64,000 bases of DNA from Saccharothrix ecbatanensis (GCF_014205015.1 NZ_JACHMO010000001.1:4092001-4156000), one strand, 5' to 3'; shown: positions 28,906 through 37,468, counted from the first letter of the stretch. The notes: generated by a model not told the origin, from the letters alone. Numbers and translations are program-made.

Positions 28906-30197
28906 ACCAGATCCACTTCGCGCTGCGGGTATTCGCCGCGCTGGCGGTAGTGCTCGCCGCGACGACCGTGTGCGGGCGCATCGCCATGCTGGTCAAGCAA
29001 CCCAGGGTGGTCGGCGAGATGGTCGCCGGCGTCCTGCTGGGACCCGCCCTGCTCGGCGCCGTCGCGCCGGGGGTGCAGGCCCAACTCTTCCCGTCGGACG
29101 TCAAGGACACGCTGTACGTCCTGAGCACCATCGGGCTGACGTTCTACATGTTCCTCGTCGGGTCCTCGCTCGACCACGGGCTCACCGGCGGATCGAACAT
29201 GCGACGGGCCTCGGTGCTCGCCGTGTCCGGCATCGTGCCGACGTTCATCCTCGGCGCGGGCGCGGCGGCGCTGTTCTTCGGCTCGCTGAGCCCCGAAGGG
29301 TCGACCCGGTGGGAGTTCATGCTGTTCGTCGGCGGCGCCCTGTCGATCACCGCGTTCCCCATGCTGGCGCGGATCCTCCAGGAACGCGGGATCGCGAACA
29401 CGCCCATCGGCGGCCTCACCCTGGTCGCGGCGGCGATCGACGACGCGGCGGCGTGGGTGATCCTCGCGGTGGTCATCGCCGTCGCAGCGGCGGGCAGCCC
29501 GTTCGACGCGCTGACCACGGTCGCGGGCGCGGCGGTGTTCGCGGTGCTGATGCTCACGGTGGGGCGGAACCTCTTCGCCAGGCTCGGCCGGCGGGTGGAG
29601 CGCGAGGGCCGGGTGAGCCGCGACATGATGGCGGTCATCCTGTTCGTCGTGCTGCTCGCGGGCTGGTTCACGGACTACATCGGCGTGTTCTCGGTGTTCG
29701 GCGGGTTCATCGTCGGCTTGGCGATGCCGCAGTCGGCGGTCGTGCGCCGGGAGCTGGAGACCCGGCTCACGGACCTGAACTCCATCCTGCTGCTACCTGT
29801 GTTCTTCGCGTTCAGCGGTCTGAACACCCAGGTGTCCGGCTTCGGCGCGGGCGGCGCCCTGTGGTGGCCGCTCGCGGTGATCATGGCGGCGGCGTTCGCC
29901 GGCAAGTACCTCGGCTGCGCGGCCGTGGTGCGCGCCCAAGGGTTCCCGTGGCGTTACGCGTCGGCGGTCGGCGGGCTGATGAACGCGCGCGGGCTGATGG
30001 TCCTGATCTTCATCAACATCGGACTCGCGCACGGGATGGTGACGCCCGAACTGTTCGCGATCCTCGTAGCGGTCGCGATCGTCACCACCGCCGCCGCGAT
30101 GCCGATCTACCGCGCGTCCCTACCCGACCACGTGGAGCGCACCGCGACCGCTGTCGCACCGGCACCACCCCCGGTGCCCACGCCGAACGCCCCGTAA
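28902..30197 (+). CDS. Cation/proton antiporter (CPA2, KefB/NapA-like)
   Basis: The protein has 431 residues from GTG 28902, eight bases after AGGAG and overlapping the P450 stop. It has about 12 membrane helices without the TrkA-N domain of Kef channels. GEMVAGVLLGPALLG is the conserved second helix, and AAAIDDAAAWV contains the adjacent aspartates that carry ions in CPA2 proteins. Being last in an operon of oxidative enzymes it may provide self-protection, export, or control of proton/cation balance. Such antiporters serve as resistance genes in polyether clusters, but no such chemistry is implied here. Confidence 0.9.
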   Translation: MNQIHFALRVFAALAVVLAATTVCGRIAMLVKQPRVVGEMVAGVLLGPALLGAVAPGVQAQLFPSDVKDTLYVLSTIGLTFYMFLVGSSLDHGLTGGSNMRRASVLAVSGIVPTFILGAGAAALFFGSLSPEGSTRWEFMLFVGGALSITAFPMLARILQERGIANTPIGGLTLVAAAIDDAAAWVILAVVIAVAAAGSPFDALTTVAGAAVFAVLMLTVGRNLFARLGRRVEREGRVSRDMMAVILFVVLLAGWFTDYIGVFSVFGGFIVGLAMPQSAVVRRELETRLTDLNSILLLPVFFAFSGLNTQVSGFGAGGALWWPLAVIMAAAFAGKYLGCAAVVRAQGFPWRYASAVGGLMNARGLMVLIFINIGLAHGMVTPELFAILVAVAIVTTAAAMPIYRASLPDHVERTATAVAPAPPPVPTPNAP

Positions 30198-30200
30198 CAA

Positions 30201-30259
30201 CGGCCACCTGATCCTCCCGAGAAGATTCGCCTCTTCCTCGGAGAGTGAGCAGGTGGCCG
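30201..30259 (+). terminator. Nested hairpin after the antiporter gene
   Basis: CGGCCACCTG (30201-30210) pairs exactly with CAGGTGGCCG (30250-30259), and an inner CTCCCGAG/CTCGGAG stem fits in the loop. It starts four bases after the antiporter stop and probably ends the operon. Confidence 0.6.
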
Positions 30260-30426
30260 CCTTCTGCCAGTCCCTCAACCGAGCGACTGATCACCAACCG
30301 GACGTTGATCGCGAAGCGGTTGCGGAACCTCCATCAGCGCGCGGTGGTCTGCCGGTCCGCACCGATGGGAGCGGAGACAAGGTGCTCGGTGGTGGTCGCC
30401 TGCCGACGTTCGGAGTTGACATCTCG

Positions 30427-30468
30427 CCGCCACCCCTGGCCGCAGGGCCCAACGGCCAGGGGTGGCGG
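30427..30468 (-). terminator. Long perfect hairpin after the GH2/CBM13 gene
   Basis: A 15-bp perfect stem (30427-30441 with 30454-30468) encloses a 12-base loop, 39 bases past the minus-strand GH2 stop. The stretch 30260-30426 between this and the previous terminator shows nothing else I can support. Confidence 0.7.
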
Positions 30469-30506
30469 TCGACGCCGCGGCAGCAGGCGAGAACCGGGTC
30501 GTCCGG

Positions 30507-33164
30507 TCAGACCCGGATCAGCTGCCACTGCTGGTTGGCCCCGCCGTTGGCGGCCCACTGCACGACCTGCGCCCCGTCGCTCGTCGCCGCACCGTAGACG
30601 TCCGCCACCAGTCCGCTGTTGTGGCTGACGATGGTGTAGTAGCCGTTGCCGGTGGACCGCAGATACCACATCTGGTTGGTGCCGCCGTTCGCCGTCCACT
30701 GCTGCAATTGCAGCCCGGCCGTACTGCTGCCGCCGTTGACGTCGAGCACCTTTCCGCTCGCGACGTACCGGAGGGTGTAGGAGCCGTTGGCGGCCGTGGC
30801 GACGGTCCAGGTGCCGGTGCCACTCTGCTGGACCGCCTTGGCACCGTCCGCGGTGGAGTTGCCCGCGACAGCGAGCGGCTTGCCGCTGTTGCGATTGACG
30901 ATGCGGTAGTTGCCCGGTGCGGGTCCGCCTCCGCCGAGGTTGAAGTACTCCACCGCGTCGGTGAAGACGCGCCTCCCGGCCTTCGTGGTCGACAGCTCCA
31001 GGTACACGCGGTCGCCGGTGGCAGGGGCGGTGAAGGACACCGGGTGGGTGACCCGCGAGCCGAGCGGGACGGTCAGGGTCGTGCTTCCGGACGCGACGAC
31101 CGCGCCGTCCGGCGCGTCGAGCCGCGCCGTCCAGGTGAAGCCAACCGAAGTGTCGGCGAAGTCGTCGTTGAAGACGGTGATGTTGCGGGTGACCGTGGCG
31201 TTCCGGGCGTAGTTGGGCACGGCCTGCGGCAGGGGGAAGGTGCCGTTGGAGTCCGAGACGCCGGAGGCCGACCAGTAGGGGAGGTCGACCGCGGCCACCG
31301 GGTTGAACGCCGCCTGCACGCGCTGGAACTGCGGGTTGCTCCAGGGGTCCGGGAGGTTGTCCGCGCCGTAGACAGGACGACCGCCCTCCTCCGGGACGAA
31401 GTCGGTGGTCCGCACTCCGGGCACGACGCCGGCCCAGGCGGACAGCAGCGTGTACGGACGCAGGTCGGTGGCGTCCTTGCCGCGCTTGGCCAGGGTTGCC
31501 GTGGCGAACCACTCGAAGCCCTGCTTGGTGTTGCACGCCGGCCAGATGTACTCGCCCTCGCCGTCGGGCCGCCCATTCACGGTCTTCAGGCCCTCCCCGT
31601 ACTTGCCGAAGCCGTCGACGTAGTGCGGGATCACCGCGAAGTTGGCGTACGTCATCCCGGGATACCCGTTGAGATTCCCGTCGACGCCCACCTCGACAAT
31701 GATCGGCCGGGTGCCGTCGGCGCCGTTCATCGCCGCGTACAGGTCCTTCTCGAACTGTTCGGAATCCTGGCCGCTCTGGTTCGGCTCGTTGGCCTGACTC
31801 CAGCGGATGATCGCCGGGTGGTTGCGGTCGCGCAGGACCAGCGCACGGGCGTGGTTGACCATGTTGTCGTGCCCGGCGATCCAATCCTGCTTGCCGGAGG
31901 AGCCGCGAATCGCGGTCTCGCCGATGATCATCAGGCCCATCTCGTCGGCGACGTCCAACATGTACGGGCTCGCGGGCTCCTGGTGGATGCGCACCACGTT
32001 GAAGTTCAGCCGCTGGTAGTTGTCCACCGCCTGCGGCCAGCCGCCGTTGCCGGGCGACGGGGGCAGGAAGCCGGGCAGGGTGTCGTAAGCGTCGCCCTTG
32101 CCGCCGTTGTCGACCCGGTCGTAGTCGGCACCCTGGAGGTTGTCGCCGCGGAAGTTCACGCGCACGCCGTTGAGGTAGTAGTAGTCACCGTTCTGGGTGG
32201 CCTCCCGGAACCCGAACCGGTACGTGGCGTCGCTGGTGCGCCCGTCGGCGACGGCATGCACCGTCAGCCGGTGCAGCTGCGCCCGGTACCCCGACCGGTA
32301 CGGCACGTTGGGCCACCAGTACGAGGTGCGGTCGAGGTTCCACGCGACCGGCCCGACGGTCACGGTCACGGTCGAGTGGGCCGCCACGGTGACCGTACGG
32401 CTGGGCAGTTCCGGGTAGCTGAAAGCCGTTCCGTTGTTGGACGACAGCGACCCGGTCAACGTCACCGACCGGGAACTGCCCGACGTGTTACGCACCGACA
32501 CGTCGTAGCTCAACGTCTTGTTCGCCACCGACGTGCGCACGAATGTGTCGCTGACGTACACCGCCGGGTACACCCGCAGGAACGCGGACCGGAAGATCCC
32601 CTGCGGGATCGCCTCGGACCAGTCGGCGGCGTCGGGCACCAGGTACCGGCCGTTGGATGCCTTCAACGCGCCGCGGCCCTTCACAGCGACGCTGATCGTG
32701 TGGGTGCTGCCGGGGGCCGCGTAGGCGCTGATGTCGAAATTCGACGGCGTGAACGCCGTGGTCTGCGTCGCCACCACCCGGCCGTCGACCGACAGCGTCG
32801 CCTGGTGGTTGACCGCCCCGAACTCGATCCACGTCGACTGCGGCTGACCCGAGTCGGGCACGGTGATGTTGCGCGAGTACACCGCCTCGTTCACGTCGGT
32901 GAAGCCCTGCTTGTACCAGCCGCCGCCGGGCACGGTGATCGAGGTCGCCCCTCGGCCCGCCGGGGTGAAGCCCCACGTCCCGGCCAGGTCGACCGAGGCG
33001 ATCGCGGCGGCGGCGGCTACGGCCGCGGGGGCCGGCTGTGGTGTGACGGCCGGCTGTCCTGCGGCGGCGGGTTGCACCGTGCCAATGGTCCCGAGGAGTG
33101 TGGCGGCGGCCAGCGCTGCGCGGGCGAAGCGCTGGAATTGCGTGCGAGGGCTGTTCTGACGCAT
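30507..33164 (-). CDS. Large secreted GH2 glycosidase with C-terminal CBM13 lectin
   Basis: The protein has 885 residues from ATG 33164, with AAAGGGG eight bases upstream; an in-frame ATG at 33206 lacks the context. A signal peptide (to about residue 36, ending AAAG) precedes a jelly-roll sugar-binding domain, an Ig-like domain and the barrel with AIIRWSQANEPN (acid/base) and GEYIWPACNT (likely nucleophile). The C-terminal beta-trefoil has Q-x-W repeats TNQMW and ANQQW. It could be a beta-galactosidase, beta-mannosidase or exo-beta-glucosaminidase; the sequence does not decide. It stands alone, ended by a strong hairpin and preceded by a LacI-type half-conserved operator at 33357. Confidence 0.87.
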   Translation of the reverse strand: MRQNSPRTQFQRFARAALAAATLLGTIGTVQPAAAGQPAVTPQPAPAAVAAAAAIASVDLAGTWGFTPAGRGATSITVPGGGWYKQGFTDVNEAVYSRNITVPDSGQPQSTWIEFGAVNHQATLSVDGRVVATQTTAFTPSNFDISAYAAPGSTHTISVAVKGRGALKASNGRYLVPDAADWSEAIPQGIFRSAFLRVYPAVYVSDTFVRTSVANKTLSYDVSVRNTSGSSRSVTLTGSLSSNNGTAFSYPELPSRTVTVAAHSTVTVTVGPVAWNLDRTSYWWPNVPYRSGYRAQLHRLTVHAVADGRTSDATYRFGFREATQNGDYYYLNGVRVNFRGDNLQGADYDRVDNGGKGDAYDTLPGFLPPSPGNGGWPQAVDNYQRLNFNVVRIHQEPASPYMLDVADEMGLMIIGETAIRGSSGKQDWIAGHDNMVNHARALVLRDRNHPAIIRWSQANEPNQSGQDSEQFEKDLYAAMNGADGTRPIIVEVGVDGNLNGYPGMTYANFAVIPHYVDGFGKYGEGLKTVNGRPDGEGEYIWPACNTKQGFEWFATATLAKRGKDATDLRPYTLLSAWAGVVPGVRTTDFVPEEGGRPVYGADNLPDPWSNPQFQRVQAAFNPVAAVDLPYWSASGVSDSNGTFPLPQAVPNYARNATVTRNITVFNDDFADTSVGFTWTARLDAPDGAVVASGSTTLTVPLGSRVTHPVSFTAPATGDRVYLELSTTKAGRRVFTDAVEYFNLGGGGPAPGNYRIVNRNSGKPLAVAGNSTADGAKAVQQSGTGTWTVATAANGSYTLRYVASGKVLDVNGGSSTAGLQLQQWTANGGTNQMWYLRSTGNGYYTIVSHNSGLVADVYGAATSDGAQVVQWAANGGANQQWQLIRV

Positions 33165-33356
33165 CAAGAAACCCCTTTCGCGGGTGTCGCGTCTACGGGG
33201 ATACACCGATCATCGGACCCATCGTCACCACCGCCGGGGGCCGAAATGGAGAGGTCCACTATGGACTCGTCCGGACTGGCTGCCTATCAGCACCAACGCG
33301 CCGACGGACAGGGCGGCGAGCGCGCGACAACCTTGGCACGGTGACCCCTTAGGAGC

Positions 33357-33405
33357 TGAGAGCGTTCCCAGGCACAGACTGTAATGGAGCCCTCACGAGT
33401 TGAAA
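33357..33405 (-). promoter_or_regulatory. Candidate promoter and LacI-type operator for the GH2/CBM13 gene
   Basis: On the minus strand a TACAGT -10 box (33378-33383) has TTTCAA 16 bases upstream as a poor -35 box. The predicted start at about 33371 is followed directly by TGGGAACGCTCTCA (33357-33370), matching five of seven base pairs of a LacI dyad such as TGGGAGCGCTCCCA. The promoter quality is modest. Confidence 0.35.
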
Positions 33406-33672
33406 AGCGGCCGGCCGTTGCGACCAGTGCTAATTATTTTGAGCAAAGTTGCTAATTTTCAGCAGAAAGTATTGAGCTGCCTACATGATGGCGTCGCGGA
33501 CGTGCGGGGCCTGGAAGCAGCCGCGGACGATGCGCGGTTGGCGTTGACGGCGGTGCAGGAAGCGTCAGGTCTCGTGGGCAATGCGGTCGACGTTGTGGGC
33601 GCGGGAGGCGTTGACGTTGCGTTGAGGTCGGCGTTGGGCAACCCACCCACCCGCATGTGCCGGAACACGGGG
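33406..33672. other. Gene-free stretch including an AT-rich patch
   Basis: Bases 33427-33475 are unusually AT-rich for this window, with the sequence GCTAATT repeated at 33429 and 33450. The rest has codon-like GC skew on both strands but no frame with a start, ribosome site and recognisable product. It may be remnant DNA. Confidence 0.3.
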
Positions 33673-34167
33673 CTAGCACTGCACGGTCAGCCGGACCTGG
33701 CCGAAGCGGTGGGCGGCGAGGTCCTCGGGGCGGATGAGCCAGTAAAGGGCGCCCGCATCGCCCCACTCCATCTTCGCGTCGCTGTCGCTGTCGAACTGGG
33801 CGAGCAGTACCCATCGTCCGGCTTCCTGGTCGTGGGACTGGTCACCCCACGAGTGCATGCCGCCGAGCGCCCCATTCGCGATCTCGTACTCCACCGGGCC
33901 CTGGATGGGTACGGCGTGGCCGCCGATCTGGTGGCCGATGCGGGTGCGCAGGCGGCCGAAGGCGCGGAGGAACGGCTTGAGCTCGGCCGGGGTTTCACGG
34001 GGGTGGTCCGGCCAGCCCCGGCCGTCGCCGAGCAGGGCTTGCCGGGCCTGCGGGAGCCACAGGTCGGGGGCGCTTTGCTCCGTCTCGGCGGTGAGGTCCA
34101 CGCGGGGGAACGGTTCCAGCGAACTCGCCGGGAAGGTGCTCGGCAGCAAGCCGTGAGTGCCGCTCAT
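33673..34167 (-). pseudogene. Truncated DUF1963 (YwqG-like) protein
   Basis: The 164-residue frame from ATG 34167 matches only the C-terminal half of DUF1963 proteins, which are usually about 260-290 residues: WVLLAQFDSDSDAKMEWGDAG, then ALYWLIRPEDLAAHRFGQVR and a terminal LTVQC. A TAG stands in frame six codons before the ATG, so the N-terminal half is missing rather than mis-started. DUF1963 has no firm function. Either this is a decayed copy or a short form is expressed; I favour decay because the neighbourhood holds several other remnants. Confidence 0.6.
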
Positions 34168-34204
34168 CAGTCCTGGGGTCCACTATGGACACGACGCCGT
34201 CAGC

Positions 34205-34345
34205 TCAGCCGCCACCGCCCGACGTTTCCGGTCCTGGCTTGTCATCGGGGTGCCCTCGATCGTGTCGTCCACGCACGGCGAGGACGACGCCGCTCAAGAG
34301 CACGAGGACTGTGGCGATGAGCGCCAGCACCAAACCGGTGTCCAT
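34205..34345 (-). CDS. Small single-span membrane protein, 46 residues
   Basis: The frame runs from ATG 34345 to TGA 34205. It encodes MDTGLVLALIATVLVLLSGV and continues VLAVRGRHDRG, then a polar Pro/Gly-rich tail. This is one clear membrane helix followed by basic residues, so the tail should face the cytoplasm. TATAAC on the minus strand (34372-34377) is a good -10 box about 27 bases before the start, but there is no strong ribosome site. I do not recognise a family. It lies just upstream of and parallel to the truncated DUF1963 gene. The remaining parts of 34346-34768 show no gene. Confidence 0.45.
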   Translation of the reverse strand: MDTGLVLALIATVLVLLSGVVLAVRGRHDRGHPDDKPGPETSGGGG

Positions 34346-34768
34346 GCCGTCAGCATGCCGCATCGTGCACGGTTATACCCCCTTGCCCTGTCGTCGCGAC
34401 TGCGGGGCCGACTGAACCAGTCCTTCCAGCAAAACCCTTTGCCTTTCCGGAGATTTCACCAGCTATTCAACCTGCGGTCAGTCCACAGCCCACAAACGTC
34501 GACTAAGCGGCGTATTGCGGTGTCAGGTGTTCGCCGGACATGCGACAGGACCGAGAGTGGCTAACGTGGCATCCAGTCGCAGCAACTCGCGCCGACTCGG
34601 TCGACAAAAGGGCAGCACCGACCCAATTCCGGATCGGAGACATCTTCTCCACCGAGACGGGCACGTTGAACCTCAGGAACGACAGGGGCGACCACCGGAG
34701 AGATGCACCTCTTTCGTGTTCGCACGAGGGGTTGACCCGGAAATTCGGTTCCACGAAAGGAAACATCA

Positions 34769-35245
34769 ATGATGTCCACACGAAGAGTACTCACGGGCTT
34801 GACTGCGATCACCGCCGTCGTGTCAGCGGTCGGTCTGGCAACCGCCGGCCCTGCCGCAGCCGCGGAAGGCACGTGGCGGGCCTACGGGAACACAAATCCG
34901 ATCACGTCCAGCTCCAGCAGCTGGACGTGCGGAACCACCGTGACCGTCTCCACCTCCGTGCTTGCGCAAGCCTGCATCGTGGTGTCGGCGAACCGGAACT
35001 CCATGCAGGGCGCGGTGATCGTGCGCAACAACCGATCCAGCCTCTTCGCCGCGAACGCTTCAGTGTCCCTGTACCGGCCGTCCGGCCATCAGGTGATGGA
35101 CGCTTGGAAGTGCTCGGAGTCCGGGGTGGGAGCGAATTCGTGGTCGGTGTGCTTCGGCAAGACCATCACCTACCCTGGCTCGACTCGTGCGGAGGGGTCC
35201 GTGAACTACCGCGAGATCCCGGGTTCGCCGCCGAGCGGAGACTAG
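34769..35245 (+). CDS. Small secreted protein of unknown function
   Basis: The protein has 158 residues from ATG 34769 (or the next codon, also ATG), with AAAGGAA about eight bases upstream. Residues 1-32 form a signal peptide ending AAA. The mature part is Ser/Thr-rich with four cysteines (in WTCGT, QACIV, WKCSE and SVCFG), suggesting two disulfides in a compact beta fold. I do not recognise a family. It has a good ribosome site and clear signal peptide, so I regard it as real despite lying in a decayed strip. Confidence 0.75.
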   Translation: MMSTRRVLTGLTAITAVVSAVGLATAGPAAAAEGTWRAYGNTNPITSSSSSWTCGTTVTVSTSVLAQACIVVSANRNSMQGAVIVRNNRSSLFAANASVSLYRPSGHQVMDAWKCSESGVGANSWSVCFGKTITYPGSTRAEGSVNYREIPGSPPSGD

Positions 35246-35252
35246 TGCTGCG

Positions 35253-35365
35253 TCACGCGACCTTGACCGGGTAATCGGTCCAGGTGCGGATTGGCGGGTC
35301 GGTGGCGAAGGCGGTCTTGGTCCGAACTCGTCCACGCAGATCACCCGGCCGTAGGCGACACTCAT
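35253..35365 (-). pseudogene. Remnant of an IS630-type transposase
   Basis: On the minus strand from 35365 the frame reads SVAYGRVICVDEFGP, the conserved DDE-domain segment of IS630-family transposases. The frame then loses similarity at once, and no other transposase blocks or inverted repeats of a whole element are visible within 300 bases. This is a short scar of an insertion sequence. Confidence 0.5.
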
Positions 35366-35369
35366 GACG

Positions 35370-35429
35370 CGCGGAACTCCTCGTGAAGATGATCTGTGGT
35401 AAGACCACCTTCATAGCGGGAGTTCCGCG
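35370..35429. repeat. 60-base near-palindrome beside the transposase scar
   Basis: CGCGGAACTCC (35370-35380) pairs with GGAGTTCCGCG (35419-35429), and the inner arms TGAAGATGATCT and AGACCACCTTCA pair at 10 of 12 positions. The element is followed by TCTTTCGTCT. It could be a terminator carried by the former insertion sequence, or a MITE-like element. Confidence 0.55.
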
Positions 35430-35518
35430 TCTTTCGTCTCCGCCGCGCCCGAGGCGTCCCACCGAATCCGCTCCGAACTGCCCACCTCGCGCACGATCGA
35501 CTGGGAACATCCAGGCCT

Positions 35519-36259
35519 ATGGCTCATCTTGCGAAACCGTGGCGCATCGCCCTGCTCCTCGGCGTGATCGCCTCCCTGTTCGGCCTGGGGCTCTACCTGT
35601 CGCGCACGCCGAGGCCTCTCGACCAACTGGGAACCGCTCCCGCCGACCGCGAGAGCGCGGGCCCGGAATGGGTTGCCCAGCAGGTGCCGTGCACGCCGGG
35701 GCGGGGCGGGGAGTTCAGCACCAGAGGCCCTGATGAGCAGGGTTTGGGGCTGGCCAAAGTCGTGGCGGGCATCGCCGGGTGGGCGAAGGTGGAACCCGGC
35801 TATTCCTTCATCGCGGCATCCGACGGCACGACGGAGGGCTACTACGAGTTCACGGTCGACATCTCGGACTCAGCGGGAACGGGGCAGTTCCGGGTGCTTC
35901 GCGGGCCGTTCGAGGGCACGCCGGTCGCGATGGCGGACTTCGAGGCCAACGCCACGGGTGACTGCACTCCGGCTCGAAGGCTGATCCGGCCCGATGGGAC
36001 CGTGCTGCAGCTCTACCCCGTTCACTCCAGCGAGCCCTTCGCGTCGTCGACCCAGACGATGCGGGTCTACACGCCGGAAGGCATGCGCTACGAGGTCGAG
36101 ATGCGCAACTTCGACCGGAGCGGCTTCATCGGCACCACGACCCGGAAGTACACCCGCTCCGGACCCGGCCGCGAGAGCCTGCCGCTGGACGAGCGCCGGT
36201 TCACCGAGGTCGTGCTCGCGTTCGTCCAAGCGGTTCCTCACACTCGCCCGACGTCGTGA
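35519..36259 (+). CDS. Membrane-anchored hypothetical protein
   Basis: The protein has 246 residues from ATG 35519; the ribosome site is weak (CAGG). A single helix near residues 10-27 (IALLLGVIASLFGLGLYL) anchors or exports it, and the remaining 215 residues are predicted outside with one Cys pair (PCTPG and GDCTP). I do not recognise a family. Codon use is normal for the window, so the frame is probably genuine. It ends 18 bases before the rhodanese remnant. Confidence 0.7.
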   Translation: MAHLAKPWRIALLLGVIASLFGLGLYLSRTPRPLDQLGTAPADRESAGPEWVAQQVPCTPGRGGEFSTRGPDEQGLGLAKVVAGIAGWAKVEPGYSFIAASDGTTEGYYEFTVDISDSAGTGQFRVLRGPFEGTPVAMADFEANATGDCTPARRLIRPDGTVLQLYPVHSSEPFASSTQTMRVYTPEGMRYEVEMRNFDRSGFIGTTTRKYTRSGPGRESLPLDERRFTEVVLAFVQAVPHTRPTS

Positions 36260-36277
36260 CGTAGCACCATCTACGAC

Positions 36278-36480
36278 GTGACCGTGCCGAACGTCGAAGT
36301 GTCCGAGGTCCCCGTCGAGCTGCCCGAGGGCAAGGTGCTGCTCGACGTGCACGAAGCCGACGAGTGGGAGGCCGGGCACGCGGCCCGACGCGCTGCACAT
36401 CCCGATGAGCGAGTTGCCGAGCAGGCTGCTCCGGTCCGCCCAGCGCCGCCTGCCTGCGCTTCCTGGGCGAACGCGCCAAC
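36278..36480 (+). pseudogene. Frameshifted rhodanese-like gene
   Basis: From GTG 36278 the frame reads VPNVEVSEVPVELPEGKVLL then DVHEADEWEAGHA, a typical single-domain rhodanese start. After about 36385 the expected continuation PDALHIPMSELPSRL appears only in another frame, so one frameshift has occurred. The active-site loop (CRSGxR) is not found; only LRSAQ is left. The protein cannot be a working sulfurtransferase. Confidence 0.65.
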
Positions 36481-36778
36481 TCGCTGCTGAAGACCACGTA
36501 CAAGGCCCTGCGTCACTATCGCGGCTGCCCTGGAGGCTGGGCGACATCGTCGGGGCGGCGCTTGTTCTGCTGCACCACGAGAATCATCGAACCACGTGAT
36601 CCACAGCCGTTGAACACGCAACGCCACGAACGGTTACTAGGAAAGCCTCAATGGCTGCGTGCCGGCCTCACCGGCGTTCTCGTTGGGGCGCAACCGCTAT
36701 TCGTGGCGACCCTCGCTACCTGGTTCGCGCCTCGCGAAACCTTCGCTGCCGGAGCCGTCGTCGGCTACGCTGCCGTTC

Positions 36779-37339
36779 GTGCCCGGACAGACATGGTCCC
36801 CCGATCCTGAGACGCCCGTCATCGAATACCGGTCCGGCCGGTGGGCGTTCATCGGCGGGCTGGCCATGCTCGTCGTCTTCGGGTTGGTCGCCGCCTTCCC
36901 GGACGTTGGGCATCCGTCAGCTTCGTCGAGAGCGAAGAATATCTCTCCGGCCGCCGCGTCGTTCCTCTTCGGCGCGCTCGCGCTGAGCGGCGTGCTGATC
37001 ATGATCGGCTCCGTCCCCCGCATGCATCGCTTCGTCGTCGATCAACGTGGACTGTGGTGGCGAGCCGGTCGCAAATCCGATCTGATCGCGTGGGAAGAGT
37101 TGCGTGCCGTGCGCGGACGGGAACCGCGCCCGCCGGTCAAGGGCGACCCGAACTCGAAGCCCGTGCGGTCGGCCCTGGTGTTCACCCCCGCGGACGGCCG
37201 TTTCGCGACTCGCCACAGCGCGCTTGTGAAGCCTCTGCCGGACGCCAATCCGGAAGTGGAACTGAGACTGCCGAACGTCGCCATGGTCCGGCAGCTTGCC
37301 CAGGAGATAGCCAGAGTCCGGCCGGACCTACTTCACTGA
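36779..37339 (+). CDS. Hypothetical membrane protein with two helices
   Basis: I prefer GTG 36779 (186 residues) because the extra 40 residues from ATG 36659 are low-complexity and unlike protein; neither start has a clear ribosome site. Helices lie at WAFIGGLAMLVVFGLVAAF and FLFGALALSGVLIMIGSV, followed by about 100 cytoplasmic residues (RFVVDQRGLWWRAGRKSDLI, IAWEELRAVRGRE) with the pattern of the PH-like domain found in many actinobacterial membrane proteins. The function is unknown. The stretch 36490-36778 otherwise shows nothing I can support. Confidence 0.6.
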   Translation: MPGQTWSPDPETPVIEYRSGRWAFIGGLAMLVVFGLVAAFPDVGHPSASSRAKNISPAAASFLFGALALSGVLIMIGSVPRMHRFVVDQRGLWWRAGRKSDLIAWEELRAVRGREPRPPVKGDPNSKPVRSALVFTPADGRFATRHSALVKPLPDANPEVELRLPNVAMVRQLAQEIARVRPDLLH

Positions 37340-37412
37340 TGACCTGGGAGAGTTCTGATCGCCGAGATCGGGATTCACGCGGTTCGAGGAGCACCTTTTC
37401 GGTGAGCACCAA

Positions 37413-37446
37413 GACCATCCTGGTCAACGGCATGCCCAGTGGCCCG
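37413..37446 (+). pseudogene. Fragment of a pectate lyase gene
   Basis: Twenty-three bases at 37413-37435, encoding ILVNGM, are identical to 39781-39803 inside the intact pectate lyase, and 37436-37446 continue with eight of 11 matches. Nothing else of the lyase is present. This is a residue of a duplicated or recombined copy lying about 2.4 kb upstream of the intact gene. Confidence 0.6.
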
Positions 37447-37468
37447 TCACTGCCCCTGCGCACGGCAC

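Noticed and set aside
30462..33344. 960-codon plus-strand frame opposite the GH2/CBM13 gene
   Set aside because: It is the shadow of a well-supported secreted GH2 enzyme and has no domain or ribosome site.
33254..34190. GTCCACTATGGAC at 33254-33266 and again at 34178-34190
   Set aside because: Two exact 13-base copies are noted, but the sequence is short, its symmetry is weak and the sites are unrelated in position to starts, so I do not call an operator.
33400..34320. 306-codon plus-strand frame in the decayed strip
   Set aside because: It runs opposite the DUF1963 remnant and has no plausible start context or domain.
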